Origin: Pseudokineococcus lusitanus
GTDB lineage: Bacteria > Actinomycetota > Actinomycetes > Actinomycetales > Quadrisphaeraceae
Reading direction: 5' to 3'
DNA length: 64,000 nucleotides
Assembly: GCF_003751265.1 (NCBI RefSeq)
Contig: NZ_RJKN01000004.1
Coordinates: 124,001-188,000 of the forward strand
The translations under genes were made by a program, and so were the position numbers. Each line of letters opens with the position of its first letter. Within the stretch, counting starts at the first letter, position 1. Below the pieces are notes generated by a model. The model was not told where the DNA came from. It saw nothing but the letters and a program-made list of their open reading frames with translations, and did not search any database. Shown piece after piece: positions 53,891 to 63,083 of this stretch.

Positions 53891-55618
53891 TCACCGGGCC
53901 GGCGACGGCTCCCCGGCCTCCCACACCGGCTCGGGCACCTCGACGAGGCGGCCGTCCGCGCCCAGCACGACGAAGCGGTCGAAGCCCCGGGCGAACCACC
54001 GGTCGTGGGTCACGGCGACCACCGTCCCCTCGAAGCCGGCGAGGGCCGCCTCCAGGGCCTCGGCGGACTCGAGGTCGAGGTCGTCGGTCGGCTCGTCGAG
54101 CAGGAGCAGCGTCGCCCCGGACAGCTCGAGCAGCAGGACCCGGAAGCGGGCCCGCTGCCCGCCGGAGAGCTCGGCGGTCGTCTGCTCCGCCGCGGCGACG
54201 AGGCCGTAGCGGTCCAGCGCCCGGCTCGCCGCCTCGCGCCCGAGGCCGGCGCGGTCCCCGTCGCCGCGGTGGAGCACCTCGAGCAGCGTCGGCCCGCGGG
54301 CCGCCCGGCCGCCGCCCGCGGGGGCCGACGGCCCGACGCCGCGGTCGCGCTGGGAGAACCACCCGGGCCGCACGCGGGCACCGAGGCGGGCGGTCCCGGA
54401 GTGGGGCACCGCGCCCACCGGGACGTCCGAGGTCGCCGGGGCGTGCTCGGGTCCCGGGTCGGTGCCGCCGGCGGCGAGCAGCCGCAGGAGGTGGGACTTG
54501 CCCGAGCCGTTGGGCCCGAGCAGCGCCACCCGGTCGCCGAACCAGACCTCGAGGTCCGCCGGGGCCATGAGGTCCGGGATGGCGACCTGCTCGAGGACGA
54601 CCGCGCGCCGTCCCGTGCGGCCGCCGGCGAGGCGCAGCCGGAGCGGCCGCGCCGTGGGGGCCTCGGGCGGCGGCCCCTCGTCCTCGAAGCGGGCCAGCCG
54701 GGTCTGCGCCGCCTGGTATCGCGACGACATCCCGTCGTTGAAGGTCGCCTTCTGCTTGAGCGAGAGCACGAGCGCGCGCAGCTGCGCGTGCTCCTCGTCC
54801 CACCGCCGCCGCAGCTCCTCGAGCCGGGCGGTCCGGGCCGCCCGGGCCTCGTGCCAGGAGCCGAAGCCCCCGCCGTGGGTCCACGAGCGGGCGCCGCCCG
54901 GCCCCGGCTCCAGCGTGACGACCTGCGTCGCGGTGCGGGCGAGGAGCTCGCGGTCGTGGCTGACGAAGAGCACGCTCTTCGGCGTCGCGACGAGCACCTC
55001 CTCGAGCCAGCGCTTCGCCGGCACGTCGAGGCTGTTGTCCGGCTCGTCGAGCACGAGCACCTCGGCGGGCCCCTGCAGCAGGGCCTCGACGGCCAGCCGC
55101 TTGGCCTGGCCGCCCGAGAGCGTGGCGAGGGGGCGCCACCGGCACGTGTCGTACGGCAGCCCCAGGGCCGCGCGGGTGAGGGCGTCCCAGTGGACCTCGA
55201 CGTCGTACGAGCCCGCGTCGCCCGCGTCGACGAGGGCCTGCGCGTAGCGGAGCTGCGTCGGCTCGTCGTCGACCTCCATGAGCGCGAGCTCGGCGGCGTC
55301 GAGCTCGAGCAGCGCGTCCCGCAGGCGGGGCGGCGACGTCGCCACGAGGAGGTCCCGCACGACCCGGTCGTCGCCGGGCCCGCCCCGGCCCACGTCCTGC
55401 GCGAGGACGGCGACGCCGCCCGAGCCGGTCACGGCCCCGCTGTCGGGGGTCACCTCGCCCGCCACGAGCCGCAGGAGCGTCGTCTTGCCCGTGCCGTTGG
55501 GCCCGACGAGGGCCGCCGTGGCGCCCTCGCCGACACGGAAGGAGACGTCCCGCAGGAGCGGCCTGCCGTCCGGGAGCCGCAGCCCCACCCTGCTCACGTC
55601 GACATGACCCACGCGCAC
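53891..55618 (-). CDS. ABC-F family ATPase
   Basis: About 575-residue soluble protein with two ABC ATPase domains and no membrane segment, as in ABC-F translation factors and ribosome-protection proteins. Domain 1: Walker [14 protein letters not shown], signature LSGGQAKRL, Walker [13 protein letters not shown]. Domain 2: [34 protein letters not shown]. The linker between them is charged ([18 protein letters not shown]). The start is uncertain: the GTG at 55618 lies 3 nt after a hairpin, and another at 55612 has GACACT 7 nt upstream. The Arg/Gly-rich insert in domain 2 is longer than usual. Housekeeping versus antibiotic-protection role cannot be decided. Confidence 0.9.
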   Translation of the reverse strand: MRVGHVDVSRVGLRLPDGRPLLRDVSFRVGEGATAALVGPNGTGKTTLLRLVAGEVTPDSGAVTGSGGVAVLAQDVGRGGPGDDRVVRDLLVATSPPRLRDALLELDAAELALMEVDDEPTQLRYAQALVDAGDAGSYDVEVHWDALTRAALGLPYDTCRWRPLATLSGGQAKRLAVEALLQGPAEVLVLDEPDNSLDVPAKRWLEEVLVATPKSVLFVSHDRELLARTATQVVTLEPGPGGARSWTHGGGFGSWHEARAARTARLEELRRRWDEEHAQLRALVLSLKQKATFNDGMSSRYQAAQTRLARFEDEGPPPEAPTARPLRLRLAGGRTGRRAVVLEQVAIPDLMAPADLEVWFGDRVALLGPNGSGKSHLLRLLAAGGTDPGPEHAPATSDVPVGAVPHSGTARLGARVRPGWFSQRDRGVGPSAPAGGGRAARGPTLLEVLHRGDGDRAGLGREAASRALDRYGLVAAAEQTTAELSGGQRARFRVLLLELSGATLLLLDEPTDDLDLESAEALEAALAGFEGTVVAVTHDRWFARGFDRFVVLGADGRLVEVPEPVWEAGEPSPAR

Positions 55619-55620
55619 GA

Positions 55621-55660
55621 GTGTCCCCGGGACCCGCCGTGAGGGGGGTCCCGGGGACAC
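55621..55660 (-). terminator. Terminator of the DUF5709 gene
   Basis: Perfect 15-bp stem (GTGTCCCCGGGACCC with 55646-55660) and 10-nt loop, 41 nt after the DUF5709 stop and directly before the ABC-F start. Confidence 0.75.
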
Positions 55661-55700
55661 CGGGTGCTGCGCCGGGGCTACCGGCGGGGCGGTCGGGAGG

Positions 55701-56267
55701 TCAGAGGCGGTCCTCGTCGACGACGTGGACGGCGGCCTCCTCGGCACCCGCGGCGCCGCCGTCGATCCCGACGTCGCTCGCCACCTCGTCCTTCTCCGTG
55801 TCCGGGCCGATGCCGCCCGAGGGGGCGACGAGCCGGCCGGCCCGCGCGTCGCCGACCTGGTCGTCGAGCAGCTCGCCGTCGGTGTCGAGGTCGGCCTCGG
55901 TCCCCGGCAGGGGCTCGACCGTGTCGTCGGCGTCGCCGGTCGACATCTCGCCGTCGAGCCGGACGGGGCCCGGGTCCTCCGCCAGGGGGTCCGGCACGGC
56001 CATGGCCGGGTCGGGGACCTCCTCGGCGAGGCGCTGGTCGAGGCTCTCGCCCTGCCGCTGCTCCTCGGCCGTCTCGCCGAAGCGCCCGAGCTCGCGCGGC
56101 TTCTCCGGCGGCGAGTACCCCTCGTCGAGGATGGCGTCGCGGGTCTTGTCGAGGGAGTTGTCCGCGTCGTACTCGGGCGTGATGTCGGTGTCGCCCAGGC
56201 CGTCGCCGACCTCGGGCTGGTAGACGTCGTCGCCGACGGCGCTGGACTCGTCAGGTGTCGTGCTCAT
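55701..56267 (-). CDS. DUF5709 acidic protein
   Basis: 188-residue acidic, hydrophilic protein of the actinobacterial DUF5709 family. The conserved part is near the N-terminus (YQPEVGDGLGDTDITPEYDADNSLDKTRDAILDEGYSPPEKPRELGRFG, described here in segments), followed by ESLDQRLAEEVPDP and a Glu/Asp-rich remainder with little predicted structure. No signal peptide or membrane helix is seen. The ATG at 56267 lies inside the truA 3' end (17-nt overlap) and has CAGGGT ending 6 nt upstream. Function unknown. Confidence 0.85.
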   Translation of the reverse strand: MSTTPDESSAVGDDVYQPEVGDGLGDTDITPEYDADNSLDKTRDAILDEGYSPPEKPRELGRFGETAEEQRQGESLDQRLAEEVPDPAMAVPDPLAEDPGPVRLDGEMSTGDADDTVEPLPGTEADLDTDGELLDDQVGDARAGRLVAPSGGIGPDTEKDEVASDVGIDGGAAGAEEAAVHVVDEDRL

Positions 56268-57162
56268 GCCCCGACCCTGCCACCGGGCCGTCGCCCCCGC
56301 CCGGCGGACGGCGGGCCGGCGCCGGTCCCTCCCCGCGCCAGGTGCGGGCACGCCGCGCCTGCGCCGCCAGCTCCTCGTCGGCGGGGTAGCGGACCTCCTC
56401 CAGGACGAGCCCCGTGGCCGGGGCGACGGCGACGGCGGGGTCCCGCACGCCCGCCGCGAGCACCCGGGCGGGCCACCCCTCGTCGCGGCGGCCCTCCCCC
56501 ACGGCCAACGAGGCGCCGACGAGCGAGCGGACCATGTGGTGGCAAAAGGCGTCCGCCTCGACGTCCGCCACGGCCAGGCCGTCGGGGTCCCGGCGCCAGC
56601 CCAGCCGCAGGACCGTGCGGACGGTGCTGGCACCCTCCCGCGGCCGGCAGAAGGGCAGCCAGTCGTGCTCCCCGACGAGCGGCGCCAGGGCGCGGTCCAT
56701 GGCGCCGACGTCGAGCGCCCCGCGCACGACGAGCACCTCGCCGCGCCGCAGGGGGTCCCGGACGGACGGGTCGTCGACGACGCGGTAGGCGTAGCGGCGG
56801 CTCAGCGCGCCGAAGCGGGCGTCGAAGCCCTCGGGCGCCGGGCGGGCGCCCCGCACGACGACGTCGTCGGCCAGCACCCCCGCCAGGCGGCGGAGGAGGG
56901 CTGCGCCGGGGGTCGGGGCGTCGGGCCGGCCGGCCGCACGGCCGGGCAGCGCCTCCCAGGCGGCGACGGGGACGTCGACGTGGACGACCTGCCCCCGCGC
57001 CGAGACCCCGGCGTCCGTCCGTCCCGCCACGACGAGACGGGGGGGCTCCTGCCGCAGCACCCGGCCCAGCGCGGCCGACAGCTCGCCCTCGACCGTCCGG
57101 AGCCCGGGCTGGGCGGCCCACCCGGCGAAGCCGCGGCCGTCGTAGGCGAGGTCCAGGCGCAC
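56251..57162 (-). CDS. truA: tRNA pseudouridine synthase A
   Basis: 303-residue TruA, which makes pseudouridine at positions 38-40 of the tRNA anticodon arm. It starts VRLDLAYDGRGFAGWAAQPG; the catalytic Asp is in VAGRTDAGVSARGQVVH, and AFCHHMVRSLVGASLAVGEGR is the conserved core. The C-terminal 35 residues are a Pro/Gly/Arg tail. The GTG at 57162 has no clear ribosome-binding site. It lies downstream of rplQ, the usual order in actinobacteria, after a strong terminator, and its end overlaps the DUF5709 start by 17 nt. Confidence 0.95.
   Translation of the reverse strand: MRLDLAYDGRGFAGWAAQPGLRTVEGELSAALGRVLRQEPPRLVVAGRTDAGVSARGQVVHVDVPVAAWEALPGRAAGRPDAPTPGAALLRRLAGVLADDVVVRGARPAPEGFDARFGALSRRYAYRVVDDPSVRDPLRRGEVLVVRGALDVGAMDRALAPLVGEHDWLPFCRPREGASTVRTVLRLGWRRDPDGLAVADVEADAFCHHMVRSLVGASLAVGEGRRDEGWPARVLAAGVRDPAVAVAPATGLVLEEVRYPADEELAAQARRARTWRGEGPAPARRPPGGGDGPVAGSGHEHDT
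56274..56279 (-). promoter_or_regulatory. Possible -10 for leaderless DUF5709 gene (inside truA)
   Basis: CAGGGT on the minus strand ends 6 nt before the DUF5709 ATG, within truA codons. Confidence 0.4.
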
Positions 57163-57212
57163 CCGTCGCCGCGGGTCCCCCGGCGCCGCGTCGCCCGGCC
57201 CCGGGGACGACG

Positions 57213-57247
57213 GGAGCCCGCCACCCCCGGCAGGGGTGGCGGGCTCC
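57213..57247 (-). terminator. Terminator of the rpoA-rplQ operon
   Basis: Perfect 15-bp stem (GGAGCCCGCCACCCC with 57233-57247) and 5-nt loop, 17 nt after the rplQ stop. Confidence 0.8.
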
Positions 57248-57263
57248 TCGGCGCGGGCTGCGG

Positions 57264-57983
57264 TCAGCTGCGCGCGTCCTTCTCGGCGTCCTCGGCGGCC
57301 GTGGTGACCTCGTCGGCGGCGTCGGCCGCCGCGTCGGCGTCCACCGCGTCCGACGAGCCCGGCGCGAGGACCTCGGCGTCGTCCGCCGCGGTCTCGGCGT
57401 CGGCGGTCGCGTCGCCGGCACCCTCGGTGTCGGCGCGCAGCGACCTGTCCTCGGCCTCGGTGGCCGAGTCCTCGGCGCGGGCCTCGGACAGGGCCGCCGC
57501 GTCCGCGTCGTCGACCTCGGACACGCCGACGCCGGCGGCCGCGGCCGCGCTCGCGCGGGCCTCGTCACGGGCCGAGCGGCCCGTGGCGGCCGTCGCCTCG
57601 CGGACGACGTCCTGGCGGGCCGAGACGGCCTCGGTGACCAGCTCGATGACGACCATGGGGGCGTTGTCGCCCTTGCGGGGGCCGATCTTCGTGGTCCGCG
57701 TGTAGCCGCCCTCGCGGAGCTCCATCGCCGGGGCGATGTCGGTGAAGAGCTCGTGGACGACGGACTTGTCGCGGATCTGCGTCATCACGCGGCGGCGCGC
57801 GGCGAGGTCGCCGCGCTTGGCGAAGGTGATGAGGCGCTCGGCGTACGGGCGGAGCCGCTTGGCCTTGGCCTGCGTGGTGGTGATGCTCCGGTGCTCGAAC
57901 AGCTGCGTGGCCAGGTTGGCCAGGATCAGGCGCTCGTGCGCCGGACCGCCGCCGAGCCGCGGGCCCTTGGTGGGGGTGGGCAT
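57264..57983 (-). CDS. rplQ: 50S ribosomal protein L17 with long acidic C-terminal tail
   Basis: 239-residue L17. The conserved 120 residues begin [46 protein letters not shown] (in segments) and end near [13 protein letters not shown]. The remaining 115 or so residues are Ala/Asp/Glu-rich ([35 protein letters not shown]) and should be disordered and strongly acidic, unusual for an rRNA-binding protein. Actinobacterial L17 often has such tails; their role is unknown. The ATG at 57983 lies 41 nt after rpoA. A strong terminator follows. Confidence 0.95.
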   Translation of the reverse strand: MPTPTKGPRLGGGPAHERLILANLATQLFEHRSITTTQAKAKRLRPYAERLITFAKRGDLAARRRVMTQIRDKSVVHELFTDIAPAMELREGGYTRTTKIGPRKGDNAPMVVIELVTEAVSARQDVVREATAATGRSARDEARASAAAAAGVGVSEVDDADAAALSEARAEDSATEAEDRSLRADTEGAGDATADAETAADDAEVLAPGSSDAVDADAAADAADEVTTAAEDAEKDARS

Positions 57984-58024
57984 GACTTCTCCTCGTGCGG
58001 GTGCTCAGTCGGGCAGGCGGGTGG

Positions 58025-59041
58025 TCAGTACTGCTCGTCCTCGGCGAACGAGGCGTCGTCGTCCTCCTCGTAGGCGCCGATGGCGGCGCTCGGGTCGAAC
58101 CCGGGCGGGCTGTCCTTGAGCTGGAGGCCCATGGTGCCCAGCTTGACCTTGACCTCGTCGATGGACTTCGCGCCGAAGTTGCGGATGTCCAGCAGGTCGG
58201 CCTCGCTGCGGGCGACGAGCTCGCCCACCGAGTGGATGCCCTCGCGCTTGAGGCAGTTGTAGCTGCGCACCGTGAGGTCGAGGTCCTCGATCGGCAGCGC
58301 CAGGTCGGCGGCCAGGGCCGCGTCGGTCGGCGACGGGCCCATGTCGATGCCCTCGGCGTCGACGTTGAGCTCGCGGGCCAGGCCGAAGAGCTCGACGAGG
58401 GTCTTACCGGCCGACGCCATGGCGTCCGCGGGGACCGTCGACGGCTTCGTCTCGACGTCGACCACGAGGCGGTCGAAGTCGGTGCGCTGCTCGACGCGGG
58501 TGGCCTCGACCTTGTACGTCACCTTGAGCACCGGCGAGTAGATCGAGTCGACCGGGATGCGGCCGATCTCGGCGTCGCCCGACTTGTTCTGGGCGGCGGA
58601 GACGTAGCCGCGGCCGCGCTCGACCGTCAGCTCCATGTCGAGCCGACCGTCCTCGCCGAGCGTCGCGATGTGGACGCCGGTGTCGGCGACCTCGACGCCC
58701 GCCGGCGGGGCGATGTCGGCGGCCGTGACGGCGCCGGGGCCCTGCTTGCGGAGGTACATCGTCACGGGCTCGTCGTGCTCGCTGGAGACGACGAGCGTCT
58801 TGACGTTGAGGATGATCTCGGTGACGTCCTCCTTGACCCCGGGGATCGTGGAGAACTCGTGCAGCACGCCGTCGATGCGGATGCTCGTGACGGCCGCACC
58901 CGGGATGGACGAGAGCAGCGTGCGGCGGAGGCTGTTGCCGAGCGTGTAGCCGAAGCCGGGCTCGAGCGGCTCGATGGTGAACCGCGAGCGGCGGTCGGCG
59001 ACGCGGTCCTCGGTCAGGGTGGGTCGCTGTGCGATGAGCAC
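58025..59041 (-). CDS. rpoA: DNA-directed RNA polymerase subunit alpha
   Basis: 338-residue alpha subunit. The N-terminal dimerisation domain ([39 protein letters not shown] in segments) is about 1-235. The C-terminal DNA/activator-binding domain (about 255-320) has [47 protein letters not shown] (in segments). The tail is acidic ([15 protein letters not shown]). The GTG at 59041 has GGAAGG upstream. It lies between rpsD and rplQ, the standard order. Confidence 0.98.
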   Translation of the reverse strand: MLIAQRPTLTEDRVADRRSRFTIEPLEPGFGYTLGNSLRRTLLSSIPGAAVTSIRIDGVLHEFSTIPGVKEDVTEIILNVKTLVVSSEHDEPVTMYLRKQGPGAVTAADIAPPAGVEVADTGVHIATLGEDGRLDMELTVERGRGYVSAAQNKSGDAEIGRIPVDSIYSPVLKVTYKVEATRVEQRTDFDRLVVDVETKPSTVPADAMASAGKTLVELFGLARELNVDAEGIDMGPSPTDAALAADLALPIEDLDLTVRSYNCLKREGIHSVGELVARSEADLLDIRNFGAKSIDEVKVKLGTMGLQLKDSPPGFDPSAAIGAYEEDDDASFAEDEQY

Positions 59042-59168
59042 GGGGGTTCCTTCCGGGCGCGGGGTCCGCCATATGACCCCGGGGTGGCTCGAGCCGGCAC
59101 GCGGCTCGGGTGGCGGGTGGGCGCGGGCCCGCCGGGCACCGCGCCGCCCGGAGGGGCGGCGCGGGTGC

Positions 59169-59202
59169 GGGCCGGCCCCCGCGCAGAGGCGGGGACCGGC
59201 CC
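59169..59202 (-). terminator. Hairpin after rpsD
   Basis: GGGCCGG-C-CCCCGC pairs with GCGGGG-A-CCGGCCC (one mismatch, 6-nt loop), 11 nt after the rpsD stop. It may reduce read-through into rpoA. The gap 59042-59212 shows no gene. Confidence 0.55.
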
Positions 59203-59212
59203 GGGGGTCAGG

Positions 59213-59839
59213 TCACTTGGAGTAGTACTCGACGATCAGCTGCTCCTGGACCTGGACGTCGATCGCGCCGCGGGCCGGGACGGCGTGCACGAGGGCACGC
59301 ATCCGGTCGGCCTGGACCTCGAGCCACGCGGGGGCCGTGCGGCCCTCCTGCTCGGCCTTGGCGACGACGAACGGCGTCATCTCCAGCGACTTCTCGCGGA
59401 CCTCGACGATGTCGAGGGCCGAGACGCGGTAGCTGGGGATGTCGACCTTCTGGCCGTTGACCCGGATGTGTCCGTGGCGCACCGCCTGGCGGGCGGCGTC
59501 GCGCGACTTGGCGAAGCCCGCGCGGTACACGACGTTGTCCAGGCGCAGCTCGAGGATCTCGAGGAGGGTCTCGCCGGTCCGGCCGGACCGGCTCTGCGCC
59601 TCCTCGTAGTACCCGCGGAACTGCTTCTCGAGGACGCCGTAGATGCGCGCGCACTTCTGCTTCTCGCGCATCTGCATGAGGTACTCGCTGTCCTTGGTCC
59701 GGCCGCGGCCGTGCTCGCCCGGCGGGTAGGGGCGGATCTCGATCGGGCACTTGCCCGAGTCGCACTTCGCGCCCTTCAGGTACAGCTTCTGCTTCTCGCG
59801 CCGGCAGCGCTTGCAGTCGGGCCCGGTGTAACGCGCCAT
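59213..59839 (-). CDS. rpsD: 30S ribosomal protein S4 (zinc-binding form)
   Basis: 208-residue S4, a primary 16S rRNA binder and translational regulator. Cys9, Cys12, Cys26 and Cys31 (CKRC...CDSGKC) make the zinc-binding C+ form, so zinc limitation might favour a C- paralogue elsewhere. The S4 RNA-binding domain is at about 96-160 (RLDNVVYRAGFAKSRDAARQAVRHGHIRVNG in segments). The C-terminus is QLIVEYYSK. The ATG at 59839 is 34 nt after rpsK. Confidence 0.98.
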   Translation of the reverse strand: MARYTGPDCKRCRREKQKLYLKGAKCDSGKCPIEIRPYPPGEHGRGRTKDSEYLMQMREKQKCARIYGVLEKQFRGYYEEAQSRSGRTGETLLEILELRLDNVVYRAGFAKSRDAARQAVRHGHIRVNGQKVDIPSYRVSALDIVEVREKSLEMTPFVVAKAEQEGRTAPAWLEVQADRMRALVHAVPARGAIDVQVQEQLIVEYYSK

Positions 59840-59873
59840 GGGTGCTCTCTCTCTTCTCGCTCGCGGGCCGCGG

Positions 59874-60281
59874 TCAGACGCGCCGGCGCTTGGACGGGCG
59901 GCAGCCGTTGTGGGCCTGCGGCGTCACGTCCTGGATGGTGCCCACCTCGAGGCCCGTGGCCTGGAGGGAGCGGATGGCGGTCTCGCGGCCCGAGCCCGGG
60001 CCCTTGACGAAGACGTCGACCTTGCGCATGCCGTGCTCCTGCGCGCGGCGGGCGGCGGCCTCGGCGGCCATCTGCGCGGCGAAGGGCGTCGACTTGCGCG
60101 AGCCCTTGAAGCCGACCTGGCCCGCGGAGGCCCAGGAGATCACCGCACCCGTGGGGTCCGTGATCGAGACGATGGTGTTGTTGAACGTGCTCTTGATGTG
60201 GGCCTGGCCGAAGGAGACGTTCTTCTTCTCCTTGCGGCGCGTGCGGCGCGCGCCGCCGGCCGACCTGGTCTTGGGGGGCAT
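59874..60281 (-). CDS. rpsK: 30S ribosomal protein S11
   Basis: 135-residue S11, part of the mRNA-exit platform. Conserved blocks: [38 protein letters not shown] and the C-terminal [18 protein letters not shown]. The ATG at 60281 has GGAGAG upstream. It lies in the rpsM-rpsK-rpsD-rpoA-rplQ order, 126 nt after rpsM. Confidence 0.98.
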   Translation of the reverse strand: MPPKTRSAGGARRTRRKEKKNVSFGQAHIKSTFNNTIVSITDPTGAVISWASAGQVGFKGSRKSTPFAAQMAAEAAARRAQEHGMRKVDVFVKGPGSGRETAIRSLQATGLEVGTIQDVTPQAHNGCRPSKRRRV

Positions 60282-60379
60282 GGGCTGGTTCTCTCCTGGA
60301 CGTGGGACGAGCTGACCGGGACGCCGCTCGCGCCGCCTGGCGGCACGCGGGGGTCTCGCGGTCGGGGTCTGGGAGCCGC

Positions 60380-60399
60380 GGCCGGGCGGGTGCCCGGCC
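60380..60399 (-). terminator. Hairpin after rpsM
   Basis: GGCCGGGC-GGGT-GCCCGGCC, perfect 8-bp stem, 8 nt after the rpsM stop and inside the operon. It is probably a processing or partial termination element. Confidence 0.45.
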
Positions 60400-60407
60400 G
60401 GTCGGCC

Positions 60408-60788
60408 TTACTTGCGGCCGACCTTCTTCTTGCCGGCGACCGTGCGCTTGGGGCCCTTGCGGGTGCGCGCGTTGGTCTTGGTGCGCTGGCCGCGGACCGG
60501 CAGGCCCCGGCGGTGGCGCAGACCCGCGTAGCAGCCGATCTCGACCTTGCGGCGGATGTCGGCGGCCACCTCGCGGCGGAGGTCGCCCTCCACCTGGTAG
60601 GTGCCCTCGATGTGGTCGCGGAGCTTGACCGCGTCCTCCTCGGACATGTCCTTCACCCGCAGGTCGGGGCTGATGCCCGTCGCCGCCAGCGTCTCGAGGG
60701 CGCGCGTGCGCCCGACGCCGAAGATGTACGTGAGCGCGATCTCGAGCCGCTTGTCGCGGGGGAGGTCGACGCCGACGATGCGTGCCAT
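60408..60788 (-). CDS. rpsM: 30S ribosomal protein S13
   Basis: 126-residue S13, in the head of the small subunit and contacting tRNA and the large subunit. It begins [21 protein letters not shown] and has the helix-two-turn-helix [21 protein letters not shown], then the basic tail [21 protein letters not shown] ending KKKVGRK (segments). The ATG at 60788 has GGAGCACC upstream. It follows rpmJ by 160 nt. Confidence 0.98.
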   Translation of the reverse strand: MARIVGVDLPRDKRLEIALTYIFGVGRTRALETLAATGISPDLRVKDMSEEDAVKLRDHIEGTYQVEGDLRREVAADIRRKVEIGCYAGLRHRRGLPVRGQRTKTNARTRKGPKRTVAGKKKVGRK

Positions 60789-60849
60789 CGCGGTGCTCCT
60801 GGTGCTCTGCCGGAGGTGTGGTGCAGCGTCGTCCCGCCTCCCGGCGGGT

Positions 60850-60869
60850 CCCCCGCCTCCGGGCGGGGG
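60850..60869 (-). terminator. Weak hairpin between rpmJ and rpsM
   Basis: CCCCCGCC pairs with GGCGGGGG around a TCCG loop in the 160-nt rpmJ-rpsM gap. No gene or clear promoter is seen there. Confidence 0.35.
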
Positions 60870-60948
60870 GTGACGTCCCGCTCGCGCGGGGGTCGGACGC
60901 TGCGGTCCGGCGGCCGCGGGTGCGGCAGCCGGTGCGACGTGCCGGGGC

Positions 60949-61062
60949 TCAGCCCTGGCGCTGCTTGTGACGCAGGTTGTCGCAGATGACCATGACCCGG
61001 CCGTTGCGGCGGATCACCTTGCACTTGTCGCAGATCTTCTTGACGCTCGGCTTGACCTTCAT
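60949..61062 (-). CDS. rpmJ: 50S ribosomal protein L36
   Basis: 37-residue L36, the smallest large-subunit protein. The sequence runs [16 protein letters not shown]...[13 protein letters not shown] with zinc ligands Cys11, Cys14, Cys27 and His32, so it is the zinc-binding C+ form. The ATG at 61062 has GGAGGAC upstream. It lies between infA and rpsM as expected. The ligand pattern and position make the call certain despite the short length. Confidence 0.97.
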   Translation of the reverse strand: MKVKPSVKKICDKCKVIRRNGRVMVICDNLRHKQRQG

Positions 61063-61135
61063 GGCTGTCCTCCACCGCGTCCCCGCGCCGGGGGCAGTCG
61101 GTACTCGTGGGGGCTGGTGGTGCTGCTGCGCACCG

Positions 61136-61152
61136 GCCCCTCGGGGAGGGGC
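61136..61152 (-). terminator. Hairpin between infA and rpmJ
   Basis: GCCCCTC pairs with GAGGGGC around a 3-nt loop in the 151-nt infA-rpmJ gap. It is likely a partial terminator or processing site. Confidence 0.35.
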
Positions 61153-61213
61153 ACGGTGCCGGGTGCTGCTCGGGCGCCGGCCGGCCGGGGCCTGCCGGGC
61201 TGCCCGCCGACGG

Positions 61214-61435
61214 TCACTTGTAGCGGTAGACGATCCGGCCGCGGGTGAGGTCGTACGGGCTCAGCTCCACCACCACGCGGTCCTCGGGGAGGATCCGGAT
61301 GTAGTGCTGGCGCATCTTCCCCGAGATGTGGGCGAGGACCTTGTGGCCGTTCGACAGCTCCACGCGGAACATGGCGTTCGGCAGTGCCTCCACCACGGCG
61401 CCCTCGATCTCGATGACCCCGTCCTTCTTGGCCAT
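61214..61435 (-). CDS. infA: Translation initiation factor IF-1
   Basis: 73-residue IF-1, an OB-fold protein that occupies the A site during initiation. The whole protein is conserved ([56 protein letters not shown]). The ATG at 61435 has GGAGGGC a few nt upstream. It heads the infA-rpmJ-rpsM-rpsK-rpsD-rpoA-rplQ run. Confidence 0.98.
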   Translation of the reverse strand: MAKKDGVIEIEGAVVEALPNAMFRVELSNGHKVLAHISGKMRQHYIRILPEDRVVVELSPYDLTRGRIVYRYK

Positions 61436-61613
61436 TGCCCTCCGCTCGTGCGGGCGCGCGGACGCACCCCGTCGCAGTTCTCGTGTCCGGTCGTCGGTGC
61501 GGACCCAGCGCGCGGGAGAGCACCCCGGCCCGGGAGAGACCGGGCCCGTCCTCGCCGAACCAGCCGCGGGGCGAGGACATGGGTGTGCGAGCGCGCTCGT
61601 GCACCGACGGGGC

Positions 61614-61619
61614 AGCCTA
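61614..61619 (-). promoter_or_regulatory. Possible -10 for the infA operon
   Basis: TAGGCT on the minus strand, about 180 nt before infA, in the 246-nt gap between map and infA. The -35 region is poor (TTCGTC). The gap otherwise holds GC-rich inverted repeats near 61521-61555 and no gene. Confidence 0.35.
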
Positions 61620-61681
61620 CGCGAGGCGGGCCGTGCGACGAAATCGCGGTGCCCGGGCCGCGGCCCGACCGGCGCGACGGG

Positions 61682-62512
61682 TCAGCCGAGCGGCTGCGGC
61701 ACGACCCCGTGCCGCGCGAGCCCCGCGACGCCGCCGTCGCGCGCGGTCAGCACCCAGAGCCCGCCGTCGTGGACGGCGACCGTGCTCTCCCAGTGCGCCG
61801 CCCGCGAGCCGTCGGTGGTGACGACCGTCCACTCGTCGGCGAGGACGTCGGTGTCCGCCGTGCCGCGGGTGACCATCGGCTCCACGGCCAGGCACATGCC
61901 CGGCCGCACGCGCGCGCCGCGGTCACGGGTGCGGTGGTTGAGCACCTCGGGCGGCTGGTGCATGGCCGTGCCGATCCCGTGGCCGACGTACCCCTCGACC
62001 ACGCCGTACCGGCCGTCGAGGGAGTCCTCGACGGCGGCGCCGACCTCCCCCAGCCGCTGCGCCCCGGCGAGGGCGGCGAGGCCGGCCCACATGGCGGCCT
62101 CGGTGGCCGCGACGAGGGCGACGTCCTCCGGGTCGGCCGCGCCGGCCCCCGTGTCGAGCACGGCGCTGAAGGCCGCGTCGCCGTGCCAGCCGTCGAGGAC
62201 GGCGCCGCAGTCCACCGACACGACGTCTCCGTCGACGAGCACCCGGTCCCCCGGGATGCCGTGGACGACCTCCTCGTTGACCGAGACGCACAGCGAGGCC
62301 GGGAAGCCCTGGTAGCCGAGGAAGGACGGGACGGCGCCCGCCGCCCGGATGACGTCGTGCGCCACCCGGTCCAGCTCGGCCGTCGTCGTCCCCGGCGCCA
62401 GCGCCGCGCGGACGGCGTCCAGCGCGTCCGCGACGACGAGGCCGGCGGCCCGCATGAGCACGACCTGGTCGGCCGTCTTCAGCTCGACCCGCTCCCGGCG
62501 CAGCAGGCCCAC
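61682..62512 (-). CDS. map: Methionine aminopeptidase, type I
   Basis: 276-residue enzyme removing N-terminal Met from nascent proteins. The five metal ligands of the pita-bread fold are visible: Asp in SVDCGAVLDGWHGDAAF (two Asp), His in YVGHGIGTAMHQPP, Glu in MCLAVEPMV and Glu in AHWESTVAVHDGG. There is no N-terminal SH3-binding extension. The GTG at 62512 lies 4 nt after the adk stop. It is in the secY-adk-map order. Confidence 0.97.
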   Translation of the reverse strand: MGLLRRERVELKTADQVVLMRAAGLVVADALDAVRAALAPGTTTAELDRVAHDVIRAAGAVPSFLGYQGFPASLCVSVNEEVVHGIPGDRVLVDGDVVSVDCGAVLDGWHGDAAFSAVLDTGAGAADPEDVALVAATEAAMWAGLAALAGAQRLGEVGAAVEDSLDGRYGVVEGYVGHGIGTAMHQPPEVLNHRTRDRGARVRPGMCLAVEPMVTRGTADTDVLADEWTVVTTDGSRAAHWESTVAVHDGGLWVLTARDGGVAGLARHGVVPQPLG

Positions 62513-62516
62513 GGCG

Positions 62517-63083
62517 TCAGCCCCGGCCGAGCGCCGCGAGGATGCGACGGGTGACCTCGGCGACCTCGCCGAGCCCGTCGACGGGGCGGAGCAGGCCCCG
62601 GCCGGCGTAGACGTCGACGAGGGGTGCGGTCTGCGCGGCGTAGACCTCCAGGCGGTGCCGCTGCACGGCCTCGCCGTCGTCGGAGCGGTGCTGCTCCGTG
62701 GCGCGCTGCGCGAGCCGCTTGACCACCTCGTCGGTGTCGACGGTGAGCTCGACGACGGCGTCCAGGCTGCTGCCGTCCGCGTCGAGCATCCGGTCGAGCT
62801 CGGCCACCTGGGCCGTGGTCCGCGGGTACCCGTCGAGGAGGAAGCCGCCCCGGGCGTCGTCCGCGGCCAGGCGGTCGCGGACCATGGCGTTCGTCACCGT
62901 GTCGGGGACGTACTCCCCCGCGTCCATGAAGGCCTGCGCCTCGCGCCCGAGCTCGGTGCCCTCGCTGACGTTGGCGCGGAAGATGTCGCCCGTCGAGATC
63001 GCCGGCACGGCGAGCTCGGTGGCGAGCCGCGCGGCCTGCGTGCCCTTGCCGGCCCCGGGCGGGCCGAGCAGCACGAGCCTCAT
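62517..63083 (-). CDS. adk: Adenylate kinase
   Basis: 188-residue adenylate kinase balancing AMP, ADP and ATP. P-loop LLGPPGAGKGTQAARL at the N-terminus, STGDIFRA, FLLDGYPRTTAQ and VKRLAQRATEQHRSDDGEA. The LID is the short form without the Cys4 zinc site, usual for actinobacteria. The ATG at 63083 overlaps the secY stop (ATGA). Confidence 0.98.
   Translation of the reverse strand: MRLVLLGPPGAGKGTQAARLATELAVPAISTGDIFRANVSEGTELGREAQAFMDAGEYVPDTVTNAMVRDRLAADDARGGFLLDGYPRTTAQVAELDRMLDADGSSLDAVVELTVDTDEVVKRLAQRATEQHRSDDGEAVQRHRLEVYAAQTAPLVDVYAGRGLLRPVDGLGEVAEVTRRILAALGRG

Noticed and set aside
53891-55618. The ABC-F ATPase as the missing ATPase of the sugar ABC importer
   Set aside because: It has two ATPase domains in one chain and the ABC-F layout, with no MalK/MsiK-type regulatory domain, and lies 12 kb from the transporter genes.
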